Both the position numbers and the translations under genes were made by a program. The notes below the pieces were generated by a model, which did not search any database, was not told the origin of the DNA, and saw only the letters and a list, made by a program, of their open reading frames with translations. This document shows, piece by piece, positions 1 to 5,303 of a stretch of 5,303 nt of DNA. Every line of letters starts with the position of its first letter. The first letter of the stretch is position 1. The DNA is from Fulvivirga aurantia (GTDB lineage Bacteria; Bacteroidota; Bacteroidia; Cytophagales; Cyclobacteriaceae): positions 1-5,303 of the forward strand of contig NZ_SMMD01000661.1 of the NCBI RefSeq assembly GCF_009711475.1, read 5' to 3'.

Positions 1-1302
1 AAAATCTACAATGAGTGGTGGCATCAGGCTCAGGAAGGAAGAAAAGACGTGTGCTGGCCCGGAAGGCTCAAGTATTTTGCTTTAAGCTCAGGTACATCCG
101 AAGCGGCTTCCAAGTATATTCCTATCACACGTGAAATGAAGCGGGCTATTCAGAAAACAAGCATAAGGCAAATACTCACATTGTCTAAGTATGATTTACC
201 GGCAGAGGTGTTTGAGGGTGGTATTTTGATGTTAGGGGGGAGTACACATTTGAACAATAGAGGAAGTTATTTCGAGGGCGATTTAAGTGGTATACAGGCT
301 GCCCAGTTACCTTTCTGGTTTCAGCATTTTTATAAGCCTGGTCGTAAGATTGCGAAAAAGCGCGATTGGGATGAGAAACTCAATGAAATATGCCGGAAAG
401 CACCCGAATGGAATATCAATATTATCGTAGGGGTACCGGCATGGATCCAAATACTTATGGAAAAAATAATCGCTTACCATAAGGTTGATAATATTCATGA
501 AATATGGCCAAAATTGTCTGTATACGTACATGGTGGTGTTTCATTCGATCCATATCGAAAAGGTTTTGAGAGATTATTAGGCAGAAAAATTTACTACATA
601 GAGACCTACTTAGCTTCAGAAGGTTTCGTTGCTTTTCAGGCCAAACCTGATCACAGGTCAATGAAGCTGGTATTGAATAATGGTATTTTTTACGAGTTTG
701 TGCCTTTTGTTGAAGAAAACTTTGATGAAAATGGTGATATCAAACCTTCGGCAGAGACCTTAACGATCGATGAGGTCGAAGAGGATAAAGAATATGCCTT
801 AATTATGTCTTCTTGCGCGGGCGCCTGGCGTTATATAATCGGTGATGTCATAAAAATAACTTCTAAAGAAGATAGTGAAATAGTAATCACGGGTAGAACT
901 AAGCATTTTCTCAGTTTATGTGGGGAGCATTTGTCCGTTGACAATATGAATAAAGCTGTTCAACTTGTGGCCGATGATTTTGGTCTTGATATACCTGAAT
1001 TTACTGTAGCAGGCATACCTCACGGGTCTTTATTCGCTCATCACTGGTACCTGGGTACTGACGGGGACGTAAATAAAGAGGAAGTGAAAGCTAAGTTGGA
1101 CAGTCACCTTAAGGCGCTAAATGATGACTATGCCGTTGAGCGAAGTGCTGCTCTTAAAGATATTATAGTAGATATATTACCTGTGAGCAAATTCTATGAT
1201 TATATGGAATCTAAGGGAAAAGTAGGAGGTCAGAATAAATTTCCGAGGGTAATGAAAAAAAATCAGCTTGATGATTGGGAGCAATTCGTTAATCAAGCCT
1301 AG
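1..1302 (+). CDS. GH3-family acyl-acid amido synthetase (auxin-responsive promoter family), 5'-truncated by window edge
   Basis: The frame is open from base 1 (first residues KIYNEWWHQAQ), so the gene begins upstream; a GTG at 49 lies inside conserved sequence and is not the start. 433 residues are visible; full bacterial GH3 proteins are about 500, so roughly 70 N-terminal residues are missing. GH3 proteins belong to the adenylating-enzyme superfamily: they activate a carboxylic acid with ATP and join it to an amino acid. Motifs, numbered from the first visible codon: ATP loop SSGTSEAASKYIPIT at 29-43; YLASE at 203-207, equivalent to the plant YxSSE motif; WRYIIGDVIKIT at 276-287, with Asp282 in the nucleotide-ribose position; GRTKHFLSLCGEHLSVDNM at 298-316; and NKFPRVMKK at 412-420, whose Lys413 may be the C-terminal catalytic lysine. 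All core motifs look intact. It is cytoplasmic, with no membrane segment. Plant relatives conjugate auxin or jasmonate; the substrate of Bacteroidota members is not known to me. Three bases separate it from the LysE gene. Confidence 0.93.
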   Translation, partial: KIYNEWWHQAQEGRKDVCWPGRLKYFALSSGTSEAASKYIPITREMKRAIQKTSIRQILTLSKYDLPAEVFEGGILMLGGSTHLNNRGSYFEGDLSGIQAAQLPFWFQHFYKPGRKIAKKRDWDEKLNEICRKAPEWNINIIVGVPAWIQILMEKIIAYHKVDNIHEIWPKLSVYVHGGVSFDPYRKGFERLLGRKIYYIETYLASEGFVAFQAKPDHRSMKLVLNNGIFYEFVPFVEENFDENGDIKPSAETLTIDEVEEDKEYALIMSSCAGAWRYIIGDVIKITSKEDSEIVITGRTKHFLSLCGEHLSVDNMNKAVQLVADDFGLDIPEFTVAGIPHGSLFAHHWYLGTDGDVNKEEVKAKLDSHLKALNDDYAVERSAALKDIIVDILPVSKFYDYMESKGKVGGQNKFPRVMKKNQLDDWEQFVNQA

Positions 1303-1305
1303 CTT

Positions 1306-1917
1306 ATGGTTGTTGTTAATGGTGTACTTTTTGGGTTACTGCTCGCTATTTTAATTGGCCCAGTTTTTTTTACTTTAATACAAACAAGCATTGAAAAAGG
1401 GTTTTCCAAAGCGATATTGGTAGCTGTCGGAATCGCTCTAAGTGATATAAGTTATATCGTATTAGCCTACTTTGGAATATCTAAATTTTTGAAAAGCTCA
1501 GGCTACGATGCTAGCGTAGCTTATCTAGGAGGAGCAATCTTAATCGGGTTTGGTTTAGCTAGTTTTTTTAGATCTAGGAAAGTCGTGAACCTCTCTGCCA
1601 AATCAATTGAAGCTAAAGGTTTTTTTAGATACGTTATTAAAGGATTTATTATTAACGGATTGAGCCCATTTGTATTATTATTCTGGGTAGGAGCCATGGG
1701 ACTGGCAACCGCGGAATACAATTACACAGGCTTTGATCTGGCCTTATTTTTTGCAGTAATTATTGTCGTGGTTTTACTGACAGATCTTTTAAAAGCCTAT
1801 TTAGCAGGAAAGCTAAGATCGTTTTTTACTCCAAGGTTATTTAAAATACTAAATATTGTAGTAGGCACTGCCCTCTGTTTGTTTGGGTTGAGATTATTAG
1901 CTTTTGATTTCTTTTAA
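1306..1917 (+). CDS. LysE-family translocator (amino acid / small metabolite exporter)
   Basis: A 203-residue, very hydrophobic protein with about six predicted membrane segments (near 5-25, 36-58, 71-88, 112-134, 145-166 and 182-200), the usual size and topology of LysE/RhtB exporters of the inner membrane. The N-terminal family signature is clear: GPVFFTLIQTSIEKGFSKA at 18-36 corresponds to the family GPxxxxxxxxxxxxG segment, and Asp47 follows in the second helix. NGLSPFVLLFWVG at 117-129 matches the second conserved Asn-Pro-type block. Known family members export lysine, arginine, threonine, homoserine lactones or related molecules; the substrate cannot be told from sequence. The ATG at 1306 is the first start after the GH3 stop, in the same frame and with no Shine-Dalgarno sequence, so translation probably depends on ribosomes finishing the GH3 gene. 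It ends 16 bases before the convergent batA stop. Confidence 0.9.
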   Translation: MVVVNGVLFGLLLAILIGPVFFTLIQTSIEKGFSKAILVAVGIALSDISYIVLAYFGISKFLKSSGYDASVAYLGGAILIGFGLASFFRSRKVVNLSAKSIEAKGFFRYVIKGFIINGLSPFVLLFWVGAMGLATAEYNYTGFDLALFFAVIIVVVLLTDLLKAYLAGKLRSFFTPRLFKILNIVVGTALCLFGLRLLAFDFF

Positions 1918-1933
1918 AGTAGAAGGCCTCAAT

Positions 1934-2986
1934 CTAATCTTGCAGTACGTTGCTTATGAATGTAGACTTCAAAAATAACCAAAGTAGAAAAAAGCAGGCG
2001 GCCCACATGAGGTAATACCTATAAAAGTCTGTAGTGTCTTTATACCGTGTTTCTTTTATCTCTGCTTTCTCATATTGGTCTATAAGCCCGAAAACTCTTT
2101 CAAGTGCTTGATTATCGGACACCCTAAAAAAATCACCTTCGCCTATTTTAGCAATTTCTCTTAGCGTGGTTTCATCCATAGTGTTCTCAACCATTCTTGG
2201 CCTACCAAAAAAGTCTTTGCCAAATGGCACCTTTCCTTCTTTGCCAATGGCAATCGTATATATTTTAATGCCGTAAGCAGCCGCTAATTTTGCCGCGGTA
2301 ATTGGGTCGATATTACCTGCTGTATTGTCTCCATCACTCAATAAAATCAACACCTTCGAGTTTGAATCCGACTCTCTCATTCGATTGGTAGATACAGCAA
2401 TCGCACTTCCTATGGCGGTGCCTCTATTTTCGATCATTTCGAAATTAATATCTTCGATGTATGATTTAAGTAGCTCATAGTCAGTGGTGAGAGGAGATAG
2501 AGAGTAGGCATCACCTGAAAAAATGACCATACCTATTCTATCTTGAAATCGACCATCAATAAAGTTGTTGGCTACTTCTTTTGCTGCTTCAAGTCGATTA
2601 GGTTTGAAATCCTCAATTTGCATCGATTGTGAAATATCGATTGTGAGCATGATGTCAATACCTTCAGTGAATTGAATCACTTTTTGATTGGTCTTTTGTG
2701 GCCTAGCAAGAGCTATTACCAATAAGGCGAAAATAATCGCCAATAAAATATCAGGAAAAAGGCGTATCAGGTTTGTTGGGTTAGAAGAAACCTGACTTTT
2801 TGTCAATGCGATGGGCAGCTTTTGATTGAGGGAATATTTAAATATCCATCTAAGAATTATAAATAAAGGAATAATAACTAAACCCCATAGCACGAGGCTA
2901 GACTCCCAGGTGAAATTATTGAATGTTGATGGGTAAAACCACTCAAGAGAGTACCAGGGCATATCAAAATTGAGTTGCTCATCCAT
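1934..2986 (-). CDS. batA: BatA-type VWA-domain membrane protein
   Basis: 350 residues, typical BatA length. The N-terminus is an aromatic-rich segment (WYSLEWFYPS at 11-20), followed by membrane helices at about 30-46 and 77-94, a VWA domain at about 108-305, and a C-terminal helix at about 325-341. The metal-ion-dependent adhesion site looks complete: DISQS (Asp117, Ser119, Ser121), Thr190 in RGTAIGSAIA, and Asp218 in LLSDGDN. The two N-terminal helices and one C-terminal helix with the VWA domain between them match BatA/BatB of the Bacteroides aerotolerance cluster. I favour BatA over BatB from the SLEWFYPST start and the position after the BatD/DUF4381-like gene. The chosen ATG overlaps the upstream stop by 8 bases and has a strong AGGAGGTG site; Met9 (MPWYSLEWF) is an alternative start closer to some homologues. 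It is the last gene of its unit: no batB or batC follows, and the convergent LysE gene comes next. Bat proteins were linked to oxygen tolerance in Bacteroides fragilis, but their molecular role is unsettled. Confidence 0.9.
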   Translation of the reverse strand: MDEQLNFDMPWYSLEWFYPSTFNNFTWESSLVLWGLVIIPLFIILRWIFKYSLNQKLPIALTKSQVSSNPTNLIRLFPDILLAIIFALLVIALARPQKTNQKVIQFTEGIDIMLTIDISQSMQIEDFKPNRLEAAKEVANNFIDGRFQDRIGMVIFSGDAYSLSPLTTDYELLKSYIEDINFEMIENRGTAIGSAIAVSTNRMRESDSNSKVLILLSDGDNTAGNIDPITAAKLAAAYGIKIYTIAIGKEGKVPFGKDFFGRPRMVENTMDETTLREIAKIGEGDFFRVSDNQALERVFGLIDQYEKAEIKETRYKDTTDFYRYYLMWAACFFLLWLFLKSTFISNVLQD

Positions 2987-3872
2987 GTTTCACCTCCTCG
3001 ATTTTATTATTGTACCTCTCAATTGCATAGTTTTTCAATCCTTGATAGTGCTCTTCAATATTTTGCTCCAACACTGGTGAGTAAATGGCACGATCTACGC
3101 TTTTAAGGTTATTTACAATAGATTCAGGATTGTATTTTATAATTATTTCCTTGGTAGTGAGCTTTGTAAATGGCTTATTTTCTAAGCTTTCTATATATTT
3201 TTTCCAGTGTATAAGTATGTTTTCTGCAAGCTTTTGGGATGTTCCATTTTGCTTTTTAATCAGCTGGTCGAGTCGATTGATAAACTGTTCATGTTTTTTG
3301 CGCAGTTTTCTCAACTTAAAGGCGGTTTTAATTTTTCCACCAAAAATCACGTAAACAATTACCAAAGCCAGGACAAGTATAACAGCTCCAATGATGAGGT
3401 ACGGATAGTTAAATTCCAGAGGTACGTTAATATAATTGGTATTTTCAATCAATGGGGCTGCTTCTGCCGATACAGAGTCAGGCACCTCTTCAACAAGGTG
3501 CTTTAAAATCACCGAATCAGTATCAGTAAGTATGGTGGTGCTGTCCTTGTACTGCAACACAAAAATGGGTAGTTGCAAATATTGTACGCTATCAATTTCG
3601 AAAGATGAGATGTAATAAACAGCGCTATCGTAGCTATAAGTGCTATCAGATTTTGTCTCGAAATATACCTTATTTTCTAGCTCATAAGGTGCAAAATCAT
3701 AGAGTGAGTCAGGAAAAACGACATCTAACTCTCGAGGATACTTTAGGCTTAAGGAAAAACCTACGGGTTCACCAATTTTGATAGAATCAGCCAGAAATTG
3801 GCCTTTAGGCTTAATTTCTTGCGCGCGACCGATAAATGAAATAAGAAGAAAAAATACAACTAAATACCTCAT
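2979..3872 (-). CDS. Single-pass membrane protein of the Bat cluster, BatD/DUF4381-like
   Basis: 297 residues. A signal peptide (MRYLVVFFLLISFIGRAQ, cleavage probably after Ala17) is followed by a periplasmic beta-type region at about 20-150, one membrane helix at 157-178, and a lysine-rich cytoplasmic half at 179-297. The periplasmic part has SIKIGEPVGFSLSL (30-43), like the start of BatD beta-sandwich domains, and an unusual richness in Asp-Ser pairs. The cytoplasmic part has WKKYIESLENKPFTKLTTKE (223-242) and LKSVDRAIYSP (256-266), resembling the W-x-x-Y-L / L-T-x-x-E / L-D-x-x-x-Y pattern of DUF4381 and BatD C-termini. It lies between DUF58 and batA, 1 base after the former and overlapping the latter by 8 bases. 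I infer a membrane adaptor bridging the cytoplasmic DUF58 protein and the membrane VWA protein. The family name is by resemblance; the gene is shorter than full multi-domain BatD proteins. Confidence 0.78.
   Translation of the reverse strand: MRYLVVFFLLISFIGRAQEIKPKGQFLADSIKIGEPVGFSLSLKYPRELDVVFPDSLYDFAPYELENKVYFETKSDSTYSYDSAVYYISSFEIDSVQYLQLPIFVLQYKDSTTILTDTDSVILKHLVEEVPDSVSAEAAPLIENTNYINVPLEFNYPYLIIGAVILVLALVIVYVIFGGKIKTAFKLRKLRKKHEQFINRLDQLIKKQNGTSQKLAENILIHWKKYIESLENKPFTKLTTKEIIIKYNPESIVNNLKSVDRAIYSPVLEQNIEEHYQGLKNYAIERYNNKIEEVKHG
2991..2998 (-). promoter_or_regulatory. Shine-Dalgarno-like site for batA inside the upstream gene
   Basis: On the minus strand AGGAGGTG lies 4 bases before the batA ATG (6 bases from the AGGAGG core). 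It is also coding sequence for Glu-Glu-Val of the upstream gene's last residues (EEVKHG). It is the only strong Shine-Dalgarno match at any start in this window and supports the ATG at 2986 over Met9. Since Bacteroidota seldom rely on such sites, it may be a by-product of the Glu-Glu-Val codons. Confidence 0.5.
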
Positions 3873-3873
3873 T

Positions 3874-4755
3874 CTATTTACTGCTCTTCAACGTCTTGTT
3901 TCTAATTTTAAATAGTTTAAGTAATTGGGGCACGTAGTCTTGTTCTGTATCTATACTTATAAAATTGATTTGGTGCTTTTTGGCGAAATTAGCGAGTTCT
4001 TCCTGATTTTGCTGATAGTTACTTCTAATTTTTGACCTGAAATTACCAAACGAGGTATTTACCCAAAGAGTTTTATTATTTTCTTTTTCAAAAACAGGCA
4101 CAATTCCGAGTTTAGGCAGGTTTGTTTCACGCTTGTCTGTAATTCGTATCATGACAAGGTCATGCTTTTTGGCCATCCCTTTAAGGTTATGAAAGTAGTT
4201 TTCGTCAATAAAATCTGAAATGAAAACCATTACGCTGCGTCTACGGATCGTATTTAAGCTGAATAGAGTAGCCTTGCTCAGGTCAGTCTTGGCAGACTGT
4301 GGTTTAAGGTGCACCAAGCTATGAATAATTTCATAAGCCTGTTTAGGACCTTTGGCCGGCTTTACATATTTCTCCTTTTGGTCTGAAAAACAGATGAGCC
4401 CTACCTGACTTCCTTCTTTGGCCGCAGAAAGAGACAGCACGCCACATATTTCTTTGGCTATATCTAGTTTTTGCTTGCCTGTGCTGCCAATATCCTGTGA
4501 GGCGCTCACATCCAAAATGAAAAATATCGTTTGCTCTTTTTCTTCTTTAAAGGTTTTTACGAAAGTACCATGACCTTTTGCACTCACATTCCAATCAATG
4601 GTTCTTATGTCATCGCCATACTGGTAGGAGCGTACATCATCATACTCAAGTCCGGATCCTTTGAAAATAGAATGAAAATCTCCCTGCATCTGGCTGTTAA
4701 TAGCCTTTCTTATTTGTATTTCGTACTTTCGTAGCTTTTTTAGGAGATCTTTCAT
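3874..4755 (-). CDS. DUF58 domain protein (VWA-like) of the MoxR/Bat type
   Basis: 293 residues, cytoplasmic, with no signal peptide or membrane helix. The DUF58 signature is nearly textbook: GDFHSIFKGSGLEYDDVRSY at 25-44, then YGDDIRTIDWNVSA at 46-59. A VWA-like fold follows, with FILDVSAS at 79-86 (Asp82, Ser84, Ser86 as the MIDAS DxSxS), KTDL at 156-159 supplying the threonine position, and ISDF at 179-182 supplying the final aspartate. The C-terminus (VPQLLKLFKIRNK) is basic. DUF58 proteins normally accompany MoxR AAA+ ATPases and are thought to act with them in maturing or assembling envelope or metal-dependent complexes. It is the first gene of the minus-strand unit; the next gene starts one base after its stop (TAG, A, ATG). 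No Shine-Dalgarno precedes the ATG. A moxR gene is usually found immediately upstream of DUF58 in such clusters, but here a divergent lipoprotein gene occupies that place. Confidence 0.95.
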   Translation of the reverse strand: MKDLLKKLRKYEIQIRKAINSQMQGDFHSIFKGSGLEYDDVRSYQYGDDIRTIDWNVSAKGHGTFVKTFKEEKEQTIFFILDVSASQDIGSTGKQKLDIAKEICGVLSLSAAKEGSQVGLICFSDQKEKYVKPAKGPKQAYEIIHSLVHLKPQSAKTDLSKATLFSLNTIRRRSVMVFISDFIDENYFHNLKGMAKKHDLVMIRITDKRETNLPKLGIVPVFEKENNKTLWVNTSFGNFRSKIRSNYQQNQEELANFAKKHQINFISIDTEQDYVPQLLKLFKIRNKTLKSSK

Positions 4756-4862
4756 TGGCCTGGTTTTAGCTAGTTAAACACTGCAAATTTCGATAATATT
4801 ACTTTGCTTATAAAATGATCTTAATCGAAGGCAATTCTAATTATTAAAGCGTTATTAAAAAA
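4756..4862. promoter_or_regulatory. Divergent intergenic region (promoters for Bat unit and lipoprotein gene)
   Basis: This 107-base, strongly AT-rich stretch is the only sizeable non-coding DNA in the window and separates two divergent start codons, so it should carry both promoters. I see only weak candidates. On the plus strand, TTACTTTG at 4799-4806 is one base off the Bacteroidota -7 consensus TAnnTTTG and would give a leader of about 50 bases; a TATAAAAT lies at 4809-4816. On the minus strand, GAAATTTG at 4786-4793 is likewise one mismatch from TAnnTTTG. Neither has a convincing -33 TTTG partner. I found no clear operator or riboswitch. Confidence 0.45.
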
Positions 4863-5279
4863 ATGACAGTCAAAGCACTATTCAAAACGAGCGTTTATCT
4901 TATATGTTTTGTTTTTCTGTTGAGTTGTGGAAAGGAGAGGCCAGAAGAGGTGCTCAAAGATGAGCAAATGGTCTCAATACTCTTAGAAGTCTATTTAGGT
5001 GAAGGTAAGATCAGTGCGCTTAATGTTAAACGAGATTCTTCTTTAGCCATATTTGAAAAATATGAGCAGAAAATATTTGAAAAATTTGCGGTTGATCGAG
5101 AACAATACAAAAAGAGCTTGGCTTATTATTACGACAATCCTATGGAATTAGAGAAAGTGTATGAAGGAGTGATCGACAGCCTAAATATAAAAGAACAAAG
5201 ACTTAAAGATTTGAAAGAGAAGCCAAAAGAAAAGGAAGAAGAAGAGGAGAAAAAATCAGGTGATAAAGAAGAAAAGTAA
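4863..5279 (+). CDS. DUF4296 lipoprotein
   Basis: 138 residues. The N-terminus is a lipoprotein signal: basic MTVKALFK, hydrophobic core, then the lipobox LLSC with Cys22 as the lipidated residue. The mature part fits DUF4296: RPEEVLKDEQMVSILLEVYL at 26-45, EKYEQKIFEKFAVDREQYKK at 65-84, SLAYYYDNPMELEKVYEGVI at 85-104, then DSLN. That is the family pattern of a P-x-x-V/L start, an acidic 'M-hydrophobic-E' helix, a 'Y-x-x-I-F-x-K' helix, and an 'S-x-x-Y-Y-x-x-x-P-x-x-L-x-x-x-Y' helix. I know no established function; it is a Bacteroidota lipoprotein of unknown role, helical and probably periplasm-facing or surface-exposed. After about residue 112 the domain ends in a tail almost wholly Lys and Glu. 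It is preceded by an A-rich leader without Shine-Dalgarno, as is usual in Bacteroidota. Its stop (TAATG) overlaps the next start. Confidence 0.87.
   Translation: MTVKALFKTSVYLICFVFLLSCGKERPEEVLKDEQMVSILLEVYLGEGKISALNVKRDSSLAIFEKYEQKIFEKFAVDREQYKKSLAYYYDNPMELEKVYEGVIDSLNIKEQRLKDLKEKPKEKEEEEEKKSGDKEEK
5225..5255 (+). repeat. Homopurine low-complexity tract in the lipoprotein tail
   Basis: Thirty-one consecutive purines on the plus strand, mostly A with GAA/GAG units, encode part of the Lys/Glu-rich C-terminal tail of the DUF4296 lipoprotein (about residues 122-131). The tract contains GAAGAAGAAGAGGAG, an imperfect triplet run that could expand or shrink by slippage without shifting the frame. 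It is not a dispersed repeat. Confidence 0.6.
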
Positions 5280-5303
5280 TGTCTCTGTACCCTTATAATT
5301 TAG
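5279..5303 (+). CDS. Start of an ORF truncated by the window edge, possibly MutS2
   Basis: An ATG at 5279-5281 shares its A with the TAA stop of the DUF4296 gene (TAATG), a common translational-coupling junction. The eight visible codons give MSLYPYNL and remain open to the end of the window. From memory, Bacteroidota MutS2 proteins (SMR-domain MutS homologues) start with a similar M-x-Y-P-x-N-x-E-x-K-x-G-F sequence, so MutS2 is the best guess. Eight residues cannot prove it, and a short spurious ORF is possible. The weak purine-rich AAGAAGAAAAG just upstream could help ribosome binding. Confidence 0.4.

Noticed and set aside
49..51. GTG as the start of the GH3 gene
   Set aside because: The frame is open from base 1, and the residues before it fit the conserved GH3 run leading into VCWPGRLKYF; the true start lies outside the window.
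307..661. Minus-strand open frames opposite the GH3 gene
   Set aside because: They are antisense to conserved GH3 motifs and have no domain or start-site support.
1500..1522. Inverted repeat GCTACG...CGTAGC with a 7-base loop inside the LysE gene
   Set aside because: A 6-base perfect stem is expected several times by chance in 5 kb, and it lies within conserved coding sequence with no T-run after it.
1564..1630. Two copies of TTTTTTAGAT about 57 bases apart
   Set aside because: Both fall on Phe-Phe-Arg codons of the LysE gene; codon bias in AT-rich DNA explains them.
1918..1933. AGGCCT palindrome as a bidirectional terminator
   Set aside because: It is a 6-base palindrome without a loop, so it cannot form a stable hairpin, and no T-tracts flank it.
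3085..3506. Plus-strand open frames opposite the BatD-like gene
   Set aside because: They are antisense shadows of a well-supported coding region and show no recognisable protein features.
4531..4734. Plus-strand open frame opposite the start of the DUF58 gene
   Set aside because: It is antisense to the conserved DUF58 signature, and its hydrophobic look comes from reversed Lys/Glu-rich codons.

Overview
The window is AT-rich and compact, and reads as chromosomal core DNA from a Bacteroidota bacterium, most likely a marine Cytophagales-type lineage (family-level guess only). The clues are a DUF58 / membrane protein / BatA-type VWA cluster of the Bacteroides aerotolerance (Bat) kind, a DUF4296 lipoprotein (a family I know from Bacteroidota), a bacterial GH3 protein of the Bacteroidota type, and start sites that mostly lack Shine-Dalgarno sequences. 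I see no mobile element, CRISPR array, tRNA, rRNA or prophage signature.

Layout, left to right. (1) Positions 1-1917, plus strand: the 3' part of a GH3-family acyl-acid amido synthetase gene, its 5' end cut by the window edge, followed after three bases and in the same reading frame by a LysE-family exporter. (2) Positions 1934-4755, minus strand: a three-gene unit read right to left, DUF58 protein, then a signal-peptide-bearing single-pass membrane protein resembling BatD/DUF4381, then batA. The junctions are a 1-base gap and an 8-base overlap, so the three are very probably co-transcribed and translationally coupled. (3) Positions 4756-4862: a 107-base divergent intergenic region that must drive the Bat unit leftwards and the lipoprotein gene rightwards. 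(4) Positions 4863-5279, plus strand: a DUF4296 lipoprotein gene whose stop overlaps the start of another ORF running off the right edge. Its eight visible residues resemble the N-terminus of Bacteroidota MutS2.

How they work together. The Bat-type genes probably form an inner-membrane assembly: a cytoplasmic DUF58 protein with a VWA-like metal site, a membrane-anchored adaptor with periplasmic and cytoplasmic halves, and a membrane-anchored VWA protein with an intact MIDAS. Such sets usually work with a MoxR AAA+ ATPase, which is not next to the cluster here, and with BatB/BatC, also not seen. The GH3-LysE pair suggests a conjugating (ATP-dependent acyl-amino acid ligase) enzyme made together with an exporter of amino acids or small metabolites; that link is inference from gene arrangement. 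No clearly new system is visible. The GH3-LysE coupling and the reduced Bat cluster are the points most worth a second look.
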